This document shows positions 46,601 through 58,085 of a stretch of 64,000 nucleotides of DNA, piece by piece (positions within the stretch are counted from its first letter, which is position 1; each line of letters opens with the position of its first letter). Origin of the DNA: Salvelinus alpinus (lineage: Eukaryota; Chordata; Actinopteri; Salmoniformes; Salmonidae). The notes under the pieces were generated by a model, which had not been told where the DNA came from, searched no databases, and saw only the letters and a list, made by a program, of their open reading frames with translations. The stretch is taken from NCBI RefSeq assembly GCF_045679555.1, contig NC_092087.1, positions 88,372,966 to 88,436,965 on the forward strand, read 5' to 3'. The position numbers and the translations under genes were made by a program.

Positions 46601-47404
46601 AGACATTCTCAAACACATTTAATTCTTAAATCTGTTTCATATATACAAATCCAATTTCTAGACCTAAATGGACAATAGATATTAATTGAACAGACTAGCA
46701 GTATTAAGCATGTAACTGTACCTGTTACAGACAGAGTGACTCCAGGATCACCATAATATCTCCCTCTGGTCTGATCTGTTATAAAGCTGAACTTGTACGT
46801 AGCTGAGTCTCTCTCTCTCAGGTCTGTGATTCTCAGGGTGCAGTCTTTCTTCTTATCCCCATGATACTCCAGACGACCTGTATTCTCTGGGTCCTGACCT
46901 ATATCTTCAGGTTCTACACCAGTCCCCCATTTAGTGAACCAGAGGGTTGTTGTGACTGTACCACTGGGATATGTGTAAGAGCAGGACAGCTCCACTGTTG
47001 ACCCCTTCAAGGTACAGATACTCTGAGTGGTGTATGTAACACTCCAGCCATTCTGACCCAGTACCACTGAAACACAGTTAGACATCACAAGGACGTTACA
47101 TTAAGTTCAAGGTCTTTTGACTCACACTAACACTTTGTTCCATAGTTGCTGAGTTGAGACATAGATACTCTTTGGTTGAGTGTGAATGGAAACCACAGAT
47201 AAGCATCACTCAGTGAGGTGTGAAAGATAACTATTTACAGTGAAGTGGAGTTGCCGAATGTGTTGACAGTAGAACACAAGTGGTTGTGCTTTTAGAAATA
47301 TCTGTAGATTGACAAACAGAGCAACTAAAAGACAGGAATGAGACCATACCTGTCACAGACCAGAGAAAGACCACCAACACACTTCCTGCTGTTCTCAAGG
47401 ACAT
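37663..47404 (-). CDS. CD22/Siglec-like inhibitory receptor, gene 2
   Basis: Sixteen coding exons: 47350-47404 (signal, MSLRTAGSVLVVFLWSV), 46722-47066 (V), 46316-46537 (C2), 45800-46132 (V), 45452-45688 (C2), 44981-45325 (V), 44649-44870 (C2), 41107-41451 (V), 40777-40992 (C2), 40354-40623, 39869-40132 and 39497-39760 (C2), 38764-38851 (TM), 38606-38660, 38290-38525 and 37663-37744 (cytoplasmic). The sum is 3579 bases, 1192 codons plus stop, with consistent phase-1 Ig exons. ITIM-like VHYASV, VQYAAV and VLYSTV, plus PVYDNI and PLYSTV. Eleven Ig domains, four of them V-set. The first V-set reads YKFSF where gene 1 and the short genes read YKFRF, so the candidate sialic-acid Arg is Ser. A two-LTR element sits between 41.5 and 44.5 kb and a solo LTR at 38.9 kb, both intronic. 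Confidence 0.85.
37778..37862. mobile_element. Palindromic short repeat in last intron (copy 2)
   Basis: gtcccaaatggcaccctact and aatagggtgccatttggaat are inverted halves around tagtgcactactttagacc. Confidence 0.6.
38887..39325 (-). mobile_element. Solo LTR in gene 2 intron
   Basis: 439 bp, TGTAACGG...CGTGACA, flanked by GGCAT on both sides (38882-38886 and 39326-39330). The equivalent introns of gene 1 (near 18050) and gene 3 (near 62045) are empty. Fossil. Confidence 0.85.
41495..44548 (+). mobile_element. Young non-autonomous LTR retroelement with proline-rich frame
   Basis: Two 440-bp LTRs (41495-41934 and 44109-44548), TGTCACG...CGTGACA, differ at about three positions. The 5-bp duplication TATTT flanks them (41490-41494, 44549-44553). 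A purine-rich tract precedes the right LTR. The interior holds one long frame (about 42150-44097) made of SPVPPVPAPRTRP-like and EPSSSQDPP-like repeats; no protease, RT or integrase is present, so it depended on a helper element. Otherwise it looks whole. The LTRs belong to the Ty3/gypsy-like group also left as solo LTRs in this window. Low LTR divergence implies a recent insertion, plausibly within the last few million years. Confidence 0.85.
43270..43930 (+). repeat. Coding tandem repeats inside the LTR element
   Basis: 27-bp units (gagccgtcatccagccagga plus tccgcca) and neighbouring 30-bp and 24-bp units expand within the proline-rich frame, all multiples of three. Confidence 0.85.
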
Positions 47405-47632
47405 TGTTGCATCTCCCACCCTGCAGTCTTAGAAACATAAACAACAACTCACTCTATAGCTGGTGAATAACTCCAACTGAGACAATGAAGTATAAGCTGT
47501 AAATGGGGTACAGGGCCTCATTACTGAAAATGAACCAGGCTCATATTGTGTTGTGTTGTATTGTTCTATATGGTTGTCTATGTGAATACTGTCTGTCTGT
47601 AAGTCTATTGCACTATGTATGTAATGTGTGTG

Positions 47633-47965
47633 TGTCACGATCGTCGTAACGTTGTATAGAGGACCAAGGCGCAGTGTGACAGAACGACATCTTCTTTTTA
47701 TTTTGAAGACGAACATACGAACAAAAACAACAAACAGACGACCGTGAAGCTATTCAAACAAATAGTGCTGACACTAAACACTACACATAGACAATTACCC
47801 ACAACAGTCTAATGCCTATGGCTGCCTTAAATATGGCTCCCAATCAGAGACAATGAATGACAGCTGTCTCTGATTGAGAACCATTCAGGCAACCATAGAC
47901 ATACCTAGACACCTACACTCAACACAAACCCATACACTCTACCCAAAACCCCCTATACCATACAA
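47633..47965 (-). mobile_element. Truncated solo LTR
   Basis: Starts tgtcacgatcgtcgtaacg and reads the reverse of the LTRs at 41495/44109 (cgcagtgtgacag, atggctcccaatcagagaca) before fading near 47965. Fossil in intron 1 of gene 2. Confidence 0.65.
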
Positions 47966-48199
47966 TAGTCATCATCATCATTATAAACAACAACAATCAC
48001 TTATTGAACAAATCTGTAGTACTGTAAACACATATTTCTGACCACAAGGTTCAATGATAGCTCCTATCCCTAAGGTGTGAGGCTGAACAGCAAGTGACTC
48101 ACAAACACCCCCCCACACACACACACACACACCCAAACACACACACACACACACACGCACAGCAACATCATCCTTTGCTTTGGCTCGCCCTCCTGTTCA

Positions 48200-48476
48200 G
48201 CTCAGGCGTTCGGCGTCGCCGGCCTTCTAGTTGCTGCCAAACCTGCTGCTGGCAAACACCCTTCACTCATCAACCCCGGACTTGTTCGTCTTCATCACAC
48301 GCACCTGGTTCCAATCCACACTCTATCACTGTATTTATACTCCCTCTGTCATTTGTCTTTGTCGGTCATTGTAAATGTTGCTTGTTTTCCTGCTATTTCC
48401 TGAGTACTTTACTATTTTAATAGATTTCAGTAGTTCTAAACCTGCAACTGCCTCCTGACTCTCTACACTCGTGACA
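48200..48476 (+). mobile_element. Partial LTR of a second gypsy-like family
   Basis: caggcgttcggcgtcgccgg through gactctctacactcgtgaca is typical of another salmonid LTR family. It lies between two CA tracts; the left edge is incomplete. Confidence 0.5.
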
Positions 48477-49019
48477 ACACACACACACACACACACACAT
48501 AGACCATCTGTATTGAAGGCCCATGGAGTCTGTATCAAAGTCTAGAGAGCTGGTTGTTATGGATGTAGAAAAGTTAAAACACACATCCTACACAGTATAG
48601 ATGTCAACCCTACTCCCTATTAGTCTGGTCCTGAAGGGCTCTCAGCTAAATCAACTGTGTCACACACACATTTTAAATAGTTTATTTGAATCACCAATCA
48701 AATTGAACTTTTCAAAGGTCCCTGAATGCATGGCACTCTCCAAACAGCTATGCTGCCCACAACAGCTGAAACAGAGCAATACCTAGCCAATTGTTTTGCC
48801 CTAGTTTTTGTCAGGCCAGCAAATTGGAGGCCACGCACTGCAAGCCTGTGAGAGTGGCCGAGACGGACAAATATCAGCTCCACCAGCTAGCACCTCCACC
48901 CAGGCTGTCCAAGCACCACGAGGGGCTGGTATTTAAGCAGATTCTCAGTAAAGACCTGCTCTATGTAGTAGTTAAATGAGCAGCCCACTTCCACAATGAG
49001 CACCTCCCCCTGGTCTCTC

Positions 49020-51520
49020 CCCACAACAACAATATCTGGTGTATTGTTACAGTGAAACGCTTACTTACAAGCCACTAACTAACAATGTAGTTATAAGAAA
49101 AATACAACAAAAAAATTAATAAATAAAAGTAACAAATAATTAAGAGCAGCAATAAAATAACAATAGTGAGGCTATATACAGGGGGTAAAGGTACAGGGTC
49201 AATGTGCGGGGGCACCGGTTAGTTGAGGTAATTGAGGTAATATATACTTGTAGGTAGAGTTATTAAAGTGACTTATAAATAGATAATAACAGAGAGTACT
49301 GTAGCAGCAGAGTAAAAAGAGGGGGGGGGGGGGCAATGCAAATAGTCTGGGTAGCCATTTGATTAGCTGTTCAGGATTCTTATGGGTTGGGGTAGAAGCT
49401 GTTAAGCAGTCTTTTGGACCTACACTTGGTGCTCCGGGTACCGCTTGCCGTGCGGTAACAGAGAGAACAGTCTATGACTATGATGGCTGGAGACGTTTTT
49501 AGGGCCTTCCTCTGACACCGCCTGGTATAGAGGTCCTGGATGGCAGGAAGCATGGCCACAGTGATGTACTGGGCCGTTCTCACTACCCTCTGTAGTGCCT
49601 TGTGTTCGGAAGCCGAGCAGTTGCCATACCAGGCAGTGATGCAACCAGTCAGGATGCTCTCGATGGTGCAGCTGTAGAACCTTTTGAGGATCTGAGAACC
49701 CATGCCAAATATTTTCAGTCTCTTGAGGGGGAATGGGTTTTGTCGTGCCCTCTTCACGACTGTCTTGGTGTGCTTGGATCATGTTAGTTTGTTGGTGATG
49801 TAGACACCAAGGAACTTGAAGCTGTGTTGCCAGTTGGTCAGCGCATGCTAGGAGTACACGTCCTCGTGATCCATCTGGCCTTGTGAATGTTGACCTGTTT
49901 AAAGGTCATATATCGGCTGTGGAGAGCGTGATCACACAGTCGTCCAGAACAGCTGATGCTCTCATACATGTTTCAGTGTTACTAGCTTCGAATCGAGCAT
50001 AGAAGTAATTTAGCTCGTCTGGTAGGCTCTTGTAATTTAGCTCGGCTGGTAGGCTCACCGGGTAACTCTCGGCTGTGCTTCACTTTGTAGTCTGTAATAG
50101 TTTGCAAGCCCTGCCACATCCGACGAGTGTCGGAGCCTGTGTAGTACAATTCTATCTTAGTCCTGTATTGACTTCTTTTCTGTTTGATGGTTCGTCGGAG
50201 GGCATAGCGGAATTTCTTATAAGCTTCCCGCTCCTTGAAAGCGGCATTTATAGCCTTTAGCTCAGTGCGGATGTTACCTGTAATACAATGCTGCTGGTTG
50301 GGGTATGTACGTACAGTCACTGTGGGGACAACATCATCAATGCACTTATTGATAAAGCCAGTGACGACTGTGATGTTCTCCTCAGTGCCATCAGAAGAAT
50401 CCCGGAACATTTTCCAGTCTGTGCTAGCAAAACAGTCCTGTAGCTTGGTATCTGCTTCATCTGACCACTTTTATATTGACTGAGTCACTGGTGCTTCCTG
50501 CTTTCATTTTTGCTTTTAAGCAGGAATCAGGGGGATAGAATTATGGTCAGATTTGCCAAATGGAGGGCGAGGTAGAGCTGTGTACGCGTTTCTGTGTGTG
50601 GAGTAAAGGTGCTCCAGAGTTTTTTTCCTCTCTGGTTGCACATTTAACCTCTTCCCTCTGGTTGCACATTTAACATGCTGGTGGAAATGAGGTAAAACAG
50701 ATTTAAGTTACCCTGCATTAAAGTCCCTGGCAACTAGGAGCGCCGCCTCTGGATGAGAGTTTTGCTGTTTGCTCAAGGCGGTATACAGCTCATTGAGTGT
50801 GGTCTTAGTGCCAGCATCGGTCTGTGGTGGTATGTAGACAGCTACGAAAAATTAAGACGAAAACTCTCTAGGTAGATAGTGTGGACTACAGCTTATCATT
50901 AGATACTCTACCTCAGGCGGGCAAAACCTTGATACTTCCTTAGATATCGTGCACCAGCTGTTGTTTACAAATATACATAGACCGCCACCCCTTGTCATAC
51001 CAGAGGCTGCTGTTCTATCCTGCCGATACAGTGTATTACCCAGCAGCTGTGTTATTCATGTCGTCGTTCAGCCACGACTCGGTGAAACATAAGATATTAC
51101 AGTTTTGAATGTCCCGTTGGTAGGATATATGTGATTTTAGTTTGTCCAATTTATTATCCAATGATTGTACGTCGGCCAATAGTACAGATGGCAACGGCAC
51201 ATTAACCACTCGTCACAAGGCACCCCGATCTTCTTCCTCAAAATCTTTTCCGTCTCTTTCTCCTGCGAATGACGGGGATGAGGGCCTGTTCGGGTGTCTG
51301 GAGTAAATCCCTCTCGTCCAACTCATTAAAGAGAAATTCTTCATTAAGTTCAAGGTGAGTAATCGCTGTCCTGATTTCCAGAAGTTATTTTCGGTCATAA
51401 GAGACGGTAGCAGCAACATTATGTACAAAATAAGTTACAAACAACAAGAAAAAACTAACAAAACAGCACAGTTGGTTAAGAGTCCATAAAACGGCAGCCA
51501 TCTTCTCCGGCGCTAACAAG
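49020..51520 (-). mobile_element. LINE, internally deleted (APE-type, clade uncertain)
   Basis: The minus strand reads 5' leader (about 51500), endonuclease scraps (around 50600-51200), a mid-ORF2 piece (EAYKKFRYALRRTIKQKRSQ, MWQGLQTITDYK; 49982-50410), the C-terminal block (KRFYSCTIESILTGCITAWY, LYTRRCQRKALK; 49380-49757) and a 3'UTR down to ttacagtgaaacgcttactt. The catalytic RT core is missing and the frames are broken. It lies in intron 1 of gene 2. Confidence 0.75.
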
Positions 51521-51534
51521 GTGACCCTTTACAC

Positions 51535-51800
51535 AAGAATGTTTATGGTGAGGCTACTCAATACTGCCCCTGCAGCCCAAAGAGGTTAAGAGCCCATAAA
51601 ACGGCAGCCATCTTCTCCGGTGCTAACAAGGTGACCCTTTACACAAGAATGTTTATGCATGTGTGCTGTTGGTGAGACTACTTGTCTCACCTCGCTGGCT
51701 ATCAGGTCAACAAGGTGACCCTTTACACAAGAATGTTTATGCATGTGTGCTGTCGGTGAGACTACTTGTCTCACCTAGCTGGCTATCAGGTCAACAAGGC
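51535..51800. repeat. Short tandem duplication at the LINE 5' edge
   Basis: The words caaggtgaccctttacacaa and tgtgctgttggtgagactac recur two to three times; the LINE start (cggcagccatcttctccgg) is itself duplicated at 51495 and 51600. Confidence 0.7.
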
Positions 51801-52009
51801 GGTCATGTCTAGCAATGTACAAATCCCCCACTATGTAGATCAACACTCCTACACTGAGACACTTTATGAATACTGGCCCTGATGTAACAACCAAAACACA
51901 GATCAAAACATAACAAGAAGTAAATGATACATTACCCTCAAGAATATGACTTACGCCTAAAAACAAATATCCCAAAACTATATTTCAAGACATTGTCAAG
52001 AGTACTTAC

Positions 52010-52111
52010 AGAGTGAAGTGAAGGGGAGAGGTCTTGTACAGTGAGTCAACTTACTGGTAGTGAGTGGGAACTGCTAGTAAGTGTCCGTTCTGTGGTTGAT
52101 ACATATTTAAA
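52010..52111 (-). promoter_or_regulatory. Non-coding first exon and TATA-like promoter of gene 2
   Basis: Donor TCT|GTAAGT ends the exon at 52010; TTTAAATA at 52104-52111. Nearly identical to the gene 1 promoter. Intron 1 is about 4.6 kb because of the LINE and LTR pieces. Confidence 0.55.
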
Positions 52112-52484
52112 GTAGAACACAAGTAGCTGACGCAGAACTTCCTTTCCTTCCTCTTTAAGTCATTAACATGCATGAGGACCAGACCAGAACATCATAAGGG
52201 GAAGTTATATATCAAAAGAAAATATACAACAGACTGCATATCTAGTTGTAATTTTTCATTTGAGGAGTGGGTTTAACATTTTTTAAATGTGGCCGTTTCC
52301 AATGTATTCTATTGACGAAATACAGAATCATGTTTACTATAGCCTACTATATTGAATGTTTATAATATCTTAGAATGTGTTGCCTTGTCCCTCAGTTCTA
52401 CATGGAACAGGTCAAAGTTCCATTTACATTTGGTCAGTTCCATGATGTCATTCATTATATTCTACAAACACATTCAATTTACAC

Positions 52485-52895
52485 TCCTCATCAGCTGCAT
52501 CAAAGTGGTACTGAAGGTTCCAGTGTTCTAGACTAGAGCTCCGCCTACTGGCATCTCAACATTACTGCAGTGTTCTAGACTAGAGCTCTCCCTACTGGCA
52601 TCTCAACATTACTGCACCATCCTAATAATAATGTCAAAAAATAGTTGCATTTGTTTATTTGAGGAGTGGGCCTACATTTTATAAACAGGTTAAATATGAC
52701 CCGTTCCCATCACTCCTCATCAGCTGCATCAAAGTGGTACTGAAGGTTCAGTGTTCTAGACTAGAGCTCCACCTACTGGCATCTCAACATTACTGCAGTG
52801 TTCTAGACTAGAGCTCTCCCTACTGGCATCTCAACATTACTGCAGTGTTCTAGACTAGAGCTCTCCCTACTGGCATCTCAACATTACTGCAGCCT
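52485..52895 (-). promoter_or_regulatory. Shared upstream module (gene 2), multiplied
   Basis: The block tctagactagagctctccct, actggcatctcaacattactg, present once elsewhere, occurs five times here in two groups (52485-52625 and 52710-52895). Confidence 0.45.
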
Positions 52896-53111
52896 CCAGT
52901 CCTGATGTCCGTATTCATTTGTGCAGTAATATGAATAGAATGAATGGATACTGTTCCATTAATTACAGCCATTCCTCCTATATCTCTGCCCACCAGCCTC
53001 TGTTGTACAGTACTAGTAGTATCTTAATCTATCAGAGGCATCAATGAACATCACCATAGCCTGCTGTATTGACTGTGTAGTGTGTTGTAGTCTGCTGTCC
53101 ATAAATAATGC

Positions 53112-53247
53112 CATTTAGCAGATGCCTTTATCCAAAGCGACTTACAGTTAGTTATATGTGCATATATTTTACGTATGGGTGGTCCAGGGAACAAAACCCA
53201 TCACGTTGCAGGTGCCATGCTCTACCAACTGAGCTACAGAGGACCAT
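53112..53247 (-). mobile_element. tRNA-derived SINE (reverse)
   Basis: gctctaccaactgagctaca is the reverse of a tRNA-like A-box head, and tttagcagatgcctttatcc is the reverse of the LINE-like tail. It is not a functional tRNA gene. Confidence 0.75.
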
Positions 53248-53369
53248 ATTCTATAAAGTCTAATGTGCATATATAGATTTCTGATATGATTCAGGAGGCC
53301 TGTCAGAGGACAGACAGGAAAGTAGAACAGGAAAGTGATTGTGTTTATCTAAACCAACGAACCCACAAC

Positions 53370-53835
53370 ACTGTGTCTCATGTTAATACTACTCCTAAAC
53401 ACAACCCACCATCACTGTGTCTCATGTTAATACTACTCCTAAACACAACCCACCATCACTGTCTCATGTTAATACTACTCCTAAACACAACCCACCATCA
53501 CTGTGTCTCATGTTAATACTACTCCTAAACACAACCCACCGTCACTGTCTCATGTTAATACTACTCCTAAACACAACCCACCATCACTGTGTCTCATGTT
53601 AATACTACTCCTAAACACAACCCACCATCACTGTGTCTCATGTTAATACTACTCCTAAACACAACCCACCATCACTGTGTCTCATGTTAATACTACTCCT
53701 AAACACAACCCACCATCACTGTGTCTCATGTTAATACTACTCCTAAACACAACCCACCATCACTGTGTCTCATGTTAATACTACTCCTAAACACAACCCA
53801 ACATCACCGTGTCTCATGTTAATACTACTCCTAAA
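53370..53835. repeat. 44-bp minisatellite, about 10 copies (block B)
   Basis: Same unit as 30385-31235. Confidence 0.95.
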
Positions 53836-54151
53836 GCTCTTATGAAGCATCCACCCATCCACTATTACTCTCACTCTTTCTTTAGGCCATTTTCAAACAA
53901 GTCTCCACAACAATCTATTGCTCTCAGAGTCCTTAAAATAGCCTGCAAAAGTATTATATTTGAAACCCCATGTACAATACTGTATCAGATTAATATGCAG
54001 AAATGCATCTACAGAGTATACTGTACATAACAGAAGACCATACAACATACATTCCAATAGCATCGCCATGCACATAACAGGATACAGAAGTTCATGTTTA
54101 CAAACAAATTATAAAAGATACATATTTTAATTTATCGTCAAGCATACTTAC

Positions 54152-54240
54152 AGAGTGAAGGGTAGACGTGTTGTAAGTCAACTTACTGTCAGTCTAAATA
54201 AACACACTGAGTGTGTAGTTTGAGTTCTGTGGTTGATAAA
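54152..54240 (-). promoter_or_regulatory. Orphan first exon (block B)
   Basis: Paralogue of 31801-31880 with an intact donor; no downstream receptor exon to its left before gene 2's own promoter. Confidence 0.5.
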
Positions 54241-54306
54241 ACTTTGAATGAGTCAGTGTCCATAGAGTTTAATAGAGGGCGTATTTGTTTCAAATCCTGT
54301 TTTAGC

Positions 54307-54491
54307 ATGGCTAATGCCATTGAATACACCGTTTCAGTTGGTTTGCCAACTGTCATTAAACTTAAGGAAGTTGAAGAAGAAGACATTAACTTCTTTAAAA
54401 TCGAAATAGCCCTCAATGGCACTTCCCATTCTGTTACAGAAGCTGTCATGACAAAGCTGCATAGATGTACCCTCTATCCAATTCTATGTTA
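54307..54491 (+). CDS. Unrecognised short open frame (block B copy)
   Basis: Copy of 31961-32142 with several amino-acid replacements but no break. See that entry. Confidence 0.25.
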
Positions 54492-55144
54492 GGGACCAAG
54501 AAGCTTATGCAGAGAGGGCTTCCTTCCTCAGTCACACAGACAGTGTTCGAGAGCATCAAAACTGTGATGTATCATGGGTAAATTGTGACTGACTGATCTA
54601 TAAATAATATTGAGTAGTTATTTATCATGCAAGGTTATTTGTAGATCTCGACTCGCCTATAAAGTCAGCTGCAATGTTGAACACTCCCACATTTACAAAA
54701 ATCCCATTCAAGTCACGGGACTGATATTAAGATTTCACATAAGAACATTCTCACATCATGTTCAAATCTTCTGTAAGTGACTTTGTTGAGCTTCACAACG
54801 CATTTTTTTTAAACTTTTGAATGATTTCGAAATTATGTGCGAGAAATGCCGCTTATCAGTCACATGACGAATGGGATTTGTGCCACGAATGCTAAAACGT
54901 TAGCAAGTGGAAACAGTGCCAGGGGAAAATTAACCAAAGCATGGATTCCTGTCACACCATGTTCATAGACTGCTAAAAGGGTAGTGAAACCAATGTGTCA
55001 TTTTGTAATTTGGGTGGACCTTCAAGATATTATAACAATATATTAGCAAGAGAATAGAGGTGTAAGGTCTAGATTTGGTTTATAACAATGTATTAGCAAG
55101 AGAATAGAGGTGTAAGGTCTAGATTTGGTTTGGTGCCATAGCTC

Positions 55145-55805
55145 TTCAGTCCATGTTCTGTGGTGGTTCTCTTCAGTTCATGTTCTGTGATGGTTCTCTT
55201 CAGTCCATGTTCTGTGATGGTTCTCTTTAATCCAGCTTCTGTGGTGGTTCTCTTCAGTCTAGGTTTGGTGGTGGTTCTCTTCTATCCAGGTTCGGTGGTG
55301 GTTCTCTTCCCTCCAGGTTCTGTGGTGGTTCTATCAGTCCAGGTTCTGTGATGGTTCTATCAGTCCAGGTTCTGTGATGGTTCTCTTCAGTCCAGGTTCT
55401 GTGATGGTTCTCTTTAGTCCAGGGTCTGTGGTGGTTCTCTTCAGTCTAGGTTCTGTGGTGGTTCTCTTCTCTCCAGGTTCGGTGGTGGTTCTCTTCCCTC
55501 CAGGTTCGGTGGTGGTTCTCTTCCCTCTAGGTTCTGTGATGGTTCTATTAGTCCAGGTTCTGTGGTGGTTCTCTTCAGTCTAGGTTCTGTGATGGTTCTC
55601 TTTAGTCCATGTTCTGTGATGGTTCTCTTCAGTCTAGGTTCTGTGGTGGTTCTCTTCAGTCTAGGTTCTGTGATGGTTCTCTTCCCTCCAGGTTCTGTGG
55701 TGGTTCTATCAGTCCAGGTTCTGTGGTGGTTCTCTTCCCTCCAGGTTCTGTGGTGGTTCTCTTCAGTCCAGGTTCTGTGGTGGTTCTATCAGTCCAGGTT
55801 CTGTG
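55145..55805. repeat. 27-bp minisatellite after short gene B
   Basis: About 24 units; same unit and position as 32805-33400, with different order of variants. Confidence 0.9.
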
Positions 55806-57616
55806 GTGTTTTTTTCCCCTGGATGGTCTGATACACGGAGGGCTGAGCGTCTCTCTGAAGAGATGTGAACGTGTCACTGGGGGAGATTTTCACACTCAGA
55901 GAGAGACAGCGACACAGGAAACACAGTATGAGCACTTTACACACTGCTCTATAGCATTCTCTCTCACTTCTACTTTCTGTGTTCATCTCTCTTCTCTGTC
56001 TCTGTCTTTCTCTCACTCACCCACTTATCCACTCACACAAACAAACACAAAAACTGCATACAAAATAAACACATTAATGAATATGTTATAACATACTTAC
56101 TGCCAGAGTGTCTGGTCCTCATTTTCAGTGGTGTGTGTGTCCCAGTTAGGGTCAGGATGGACACTGTGGAGAGAGAGCTGTGTCAAGGTAACAGTGAAAA
56201 TAGTAGAAAGAGTAAATAAAAGCAGTAACTTATCAACAGGAAGTTTGTTGATATCATGACCATCTGTAGAGCATCTATCCAGACCATCCAAATAAAGTGT
56301 GACTAAAAAACTATATCACTGTAAATCCCTTTATCACTTAGTTATCACTCTAAAACACAGATGGAAGAAATCCTATGTTATTCAGATGTAAATACAAACC
56401 AAGACAATTTTCCTGAACTACATGGAATTCAACAGTTTAGCTTAATTGAATGTAACTGTACCTGTGACAGTCACAGTGACTCCAGGATCACCAGTATATT
56501 TCCTTACGGTCTGATCTGTTATAAATCTAAACTTGTAAGTAGCTGTGTCACACTCTCTCAGATCTCTGATCGTCAGGGTGTGACCATTCTTCTTGTTGCT
56601 ACAGTACATCACATGACCAGTGTAGTCTGGTTTATCACTCAGTCACAGGATTCCCTTCAGCATAATTTTTAGTGAACCAGAAGGTAGTTGTTACTGTACC
56701 TCTGGGATATGTGTAAGAGCAGGACAGCTCCACTGTTGACCCCTTCAAAGTACATACTCTGAGTGATGTACGTAACATCCTGACCCAGTACCACTGCAAC
56801 ACAATCACACATTATAGTGATTATACATTACAGACCCATTTCCTCACACTAACACCATTTGTCCATACCTTGTTGCCGTACTCTACTTGCTGAGTGTGAA
56901 TGGAAACCACAGTAAGGACCTAAGTGTTACTCAGTGAGGTGTGAAAGACAACTATTCCTGAAAAGCAGAAGCCCCTAACAGACGATGTCACTGAACACAC
57001 CAGAATAACATTTATTATTATTATTATTATTATTTTATTTTTTTACCCCCTTTTCTCCCCAATTTTCATGGTATCCAATCGCTAGTAATTACTATCTTGT
57101 CTCATCGCTACAACTCCCGTACGGGCTCGGGAGAGACGAAGGTCGAAAGCCATGCGTCCTCCGAAGCACAACCCAACCAAGCCGCACTGCTTCTTAACAC
57201 AGCGCGCCTCCAACCCTGAAGCCAGCCGCACCAATGTGTCGGAGGAAACACTGTGTACCTGGCCCCCTTGGTTAGCGCGCACTGTGCCCGGCCCGCCACA
57301 GGAGTCGCTGGAGCACAATGAGACAAGGATATCCCTACCGGCCAAACCCTCCCTAACCCGGACGACGCTATGCCAATTGTGTGTCGCCCCACGGACCTCC
57401 CGGTCGCGGCCGGCTGCGACAGAGCCTGGCCGCGAACCCAGAGACTCTGGTGGCGCAGCTAGCACTGCGATGCAGTGCCCTAGACCACTGCGCCACCCGG
57501 GAGGCCCCACCAGAATAACATTAAGATAACATTACTAAAACAGTTATGAATGAGACCACACCTGCTACAGACCAGAGAAAGACCCCCAACACACTTCCTG
57601 CTGTTCTCAAGGCCAT
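55789..57616 (-). pseudogene. Short V-domain/TM/ITIM receptor gene B, damaged V exon
   Basis: Exons 57562-57616 (signal, MALRTAGSVLGVFLWSVAG, intact, 55 bases), 56462-56793 (V), 56101-56263 (TM, 163 bases as in gene A) and 55789-55876 (SVYQTI tail). The V exon is 332 bases against 336 in gene A: two separate 2-base deletions shift the frame, near 56641 and near 56750, and no open frame spans the domain. Signal, TM and ITIM exons are well kept, so the damage is probably recent. A SINE occupies intron 1. Confidence 0.7.
57015..57506 (-). mobile_element. tRNA-derived SINE in intron 1 of short gene B
   Basis: Reverse copy of the family at 7483: it ends actgcgccacccgggaggcc (tRNA-like head) and starts with T-rich tail. 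The flank accagaataacatt is duplicated on both sides, and gene A (34600) shows the empty site, so it inserted after the block duplication. Confidence 0.9.
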
Positions 57617-57999
57617 TGTTGCATCTCCCACCCTGCAGTCTTAGAAACATAAACAACAACTCACTCTATAGCTGGTGAATAACTCCACCTGATACATTAA
57701 AACAGTCCAGGGTCCATATTCACAAAGTGTCTCATAGTAGGAGAGCTGATCTAGGATCAGTTTAGGCTTTTAGATCATCATTATATGGACCGGTAGGACC
57801 TGATCCTACATCAGCACTCCTACTCTGAGACACTTAATGAATACCCGCCCTGATGTCAAAACCAAAACTATAGGTCAAACATGAAAGTAAAAGTAAAATT
57901 ATACAGTACCTAACCACAAGTATATGATTTATGACCCCCCCACCCCAAAAAAATAAAAAATATATATATATATTTAATGATCTCGTCATCCGTACTTAC

Positions 58000-58085
58000 A
58001 TAGTGAAGGGGAGAGGTGTTGTACAGTGAGTCAACGTACCGTTGTAGCAGTGCATAGAAAGAAGAAGTGTGATTTTAGTGATTGA
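58000..58085 (-). promoter_or_regulatory. First exon and promoter region of short gene B
   Basis: Intact donor (CTAT|GTAAGT, exon end 58000); otherwise like gene A's first exon at 35423. Confidence 0.45.

Noticed and set aside
48698-48979. Two overlapping frames of about 60 codons (e.g. KYQLHQLAPPPRLSKHHEG)
   Set aside because: No known domain, no splice support and located in intron 1 of gene 2; may be repeat-derived.
53200-53247. Possible tRNA gene
   Set aside because: tRNA-like head of a reversed SINE continuing into SINE body and LINE-like tail.
57082-57529. Frames of 90-140 codons on both strands
   Set aside because: They lie wholly inside a tRNA-derived SINE.
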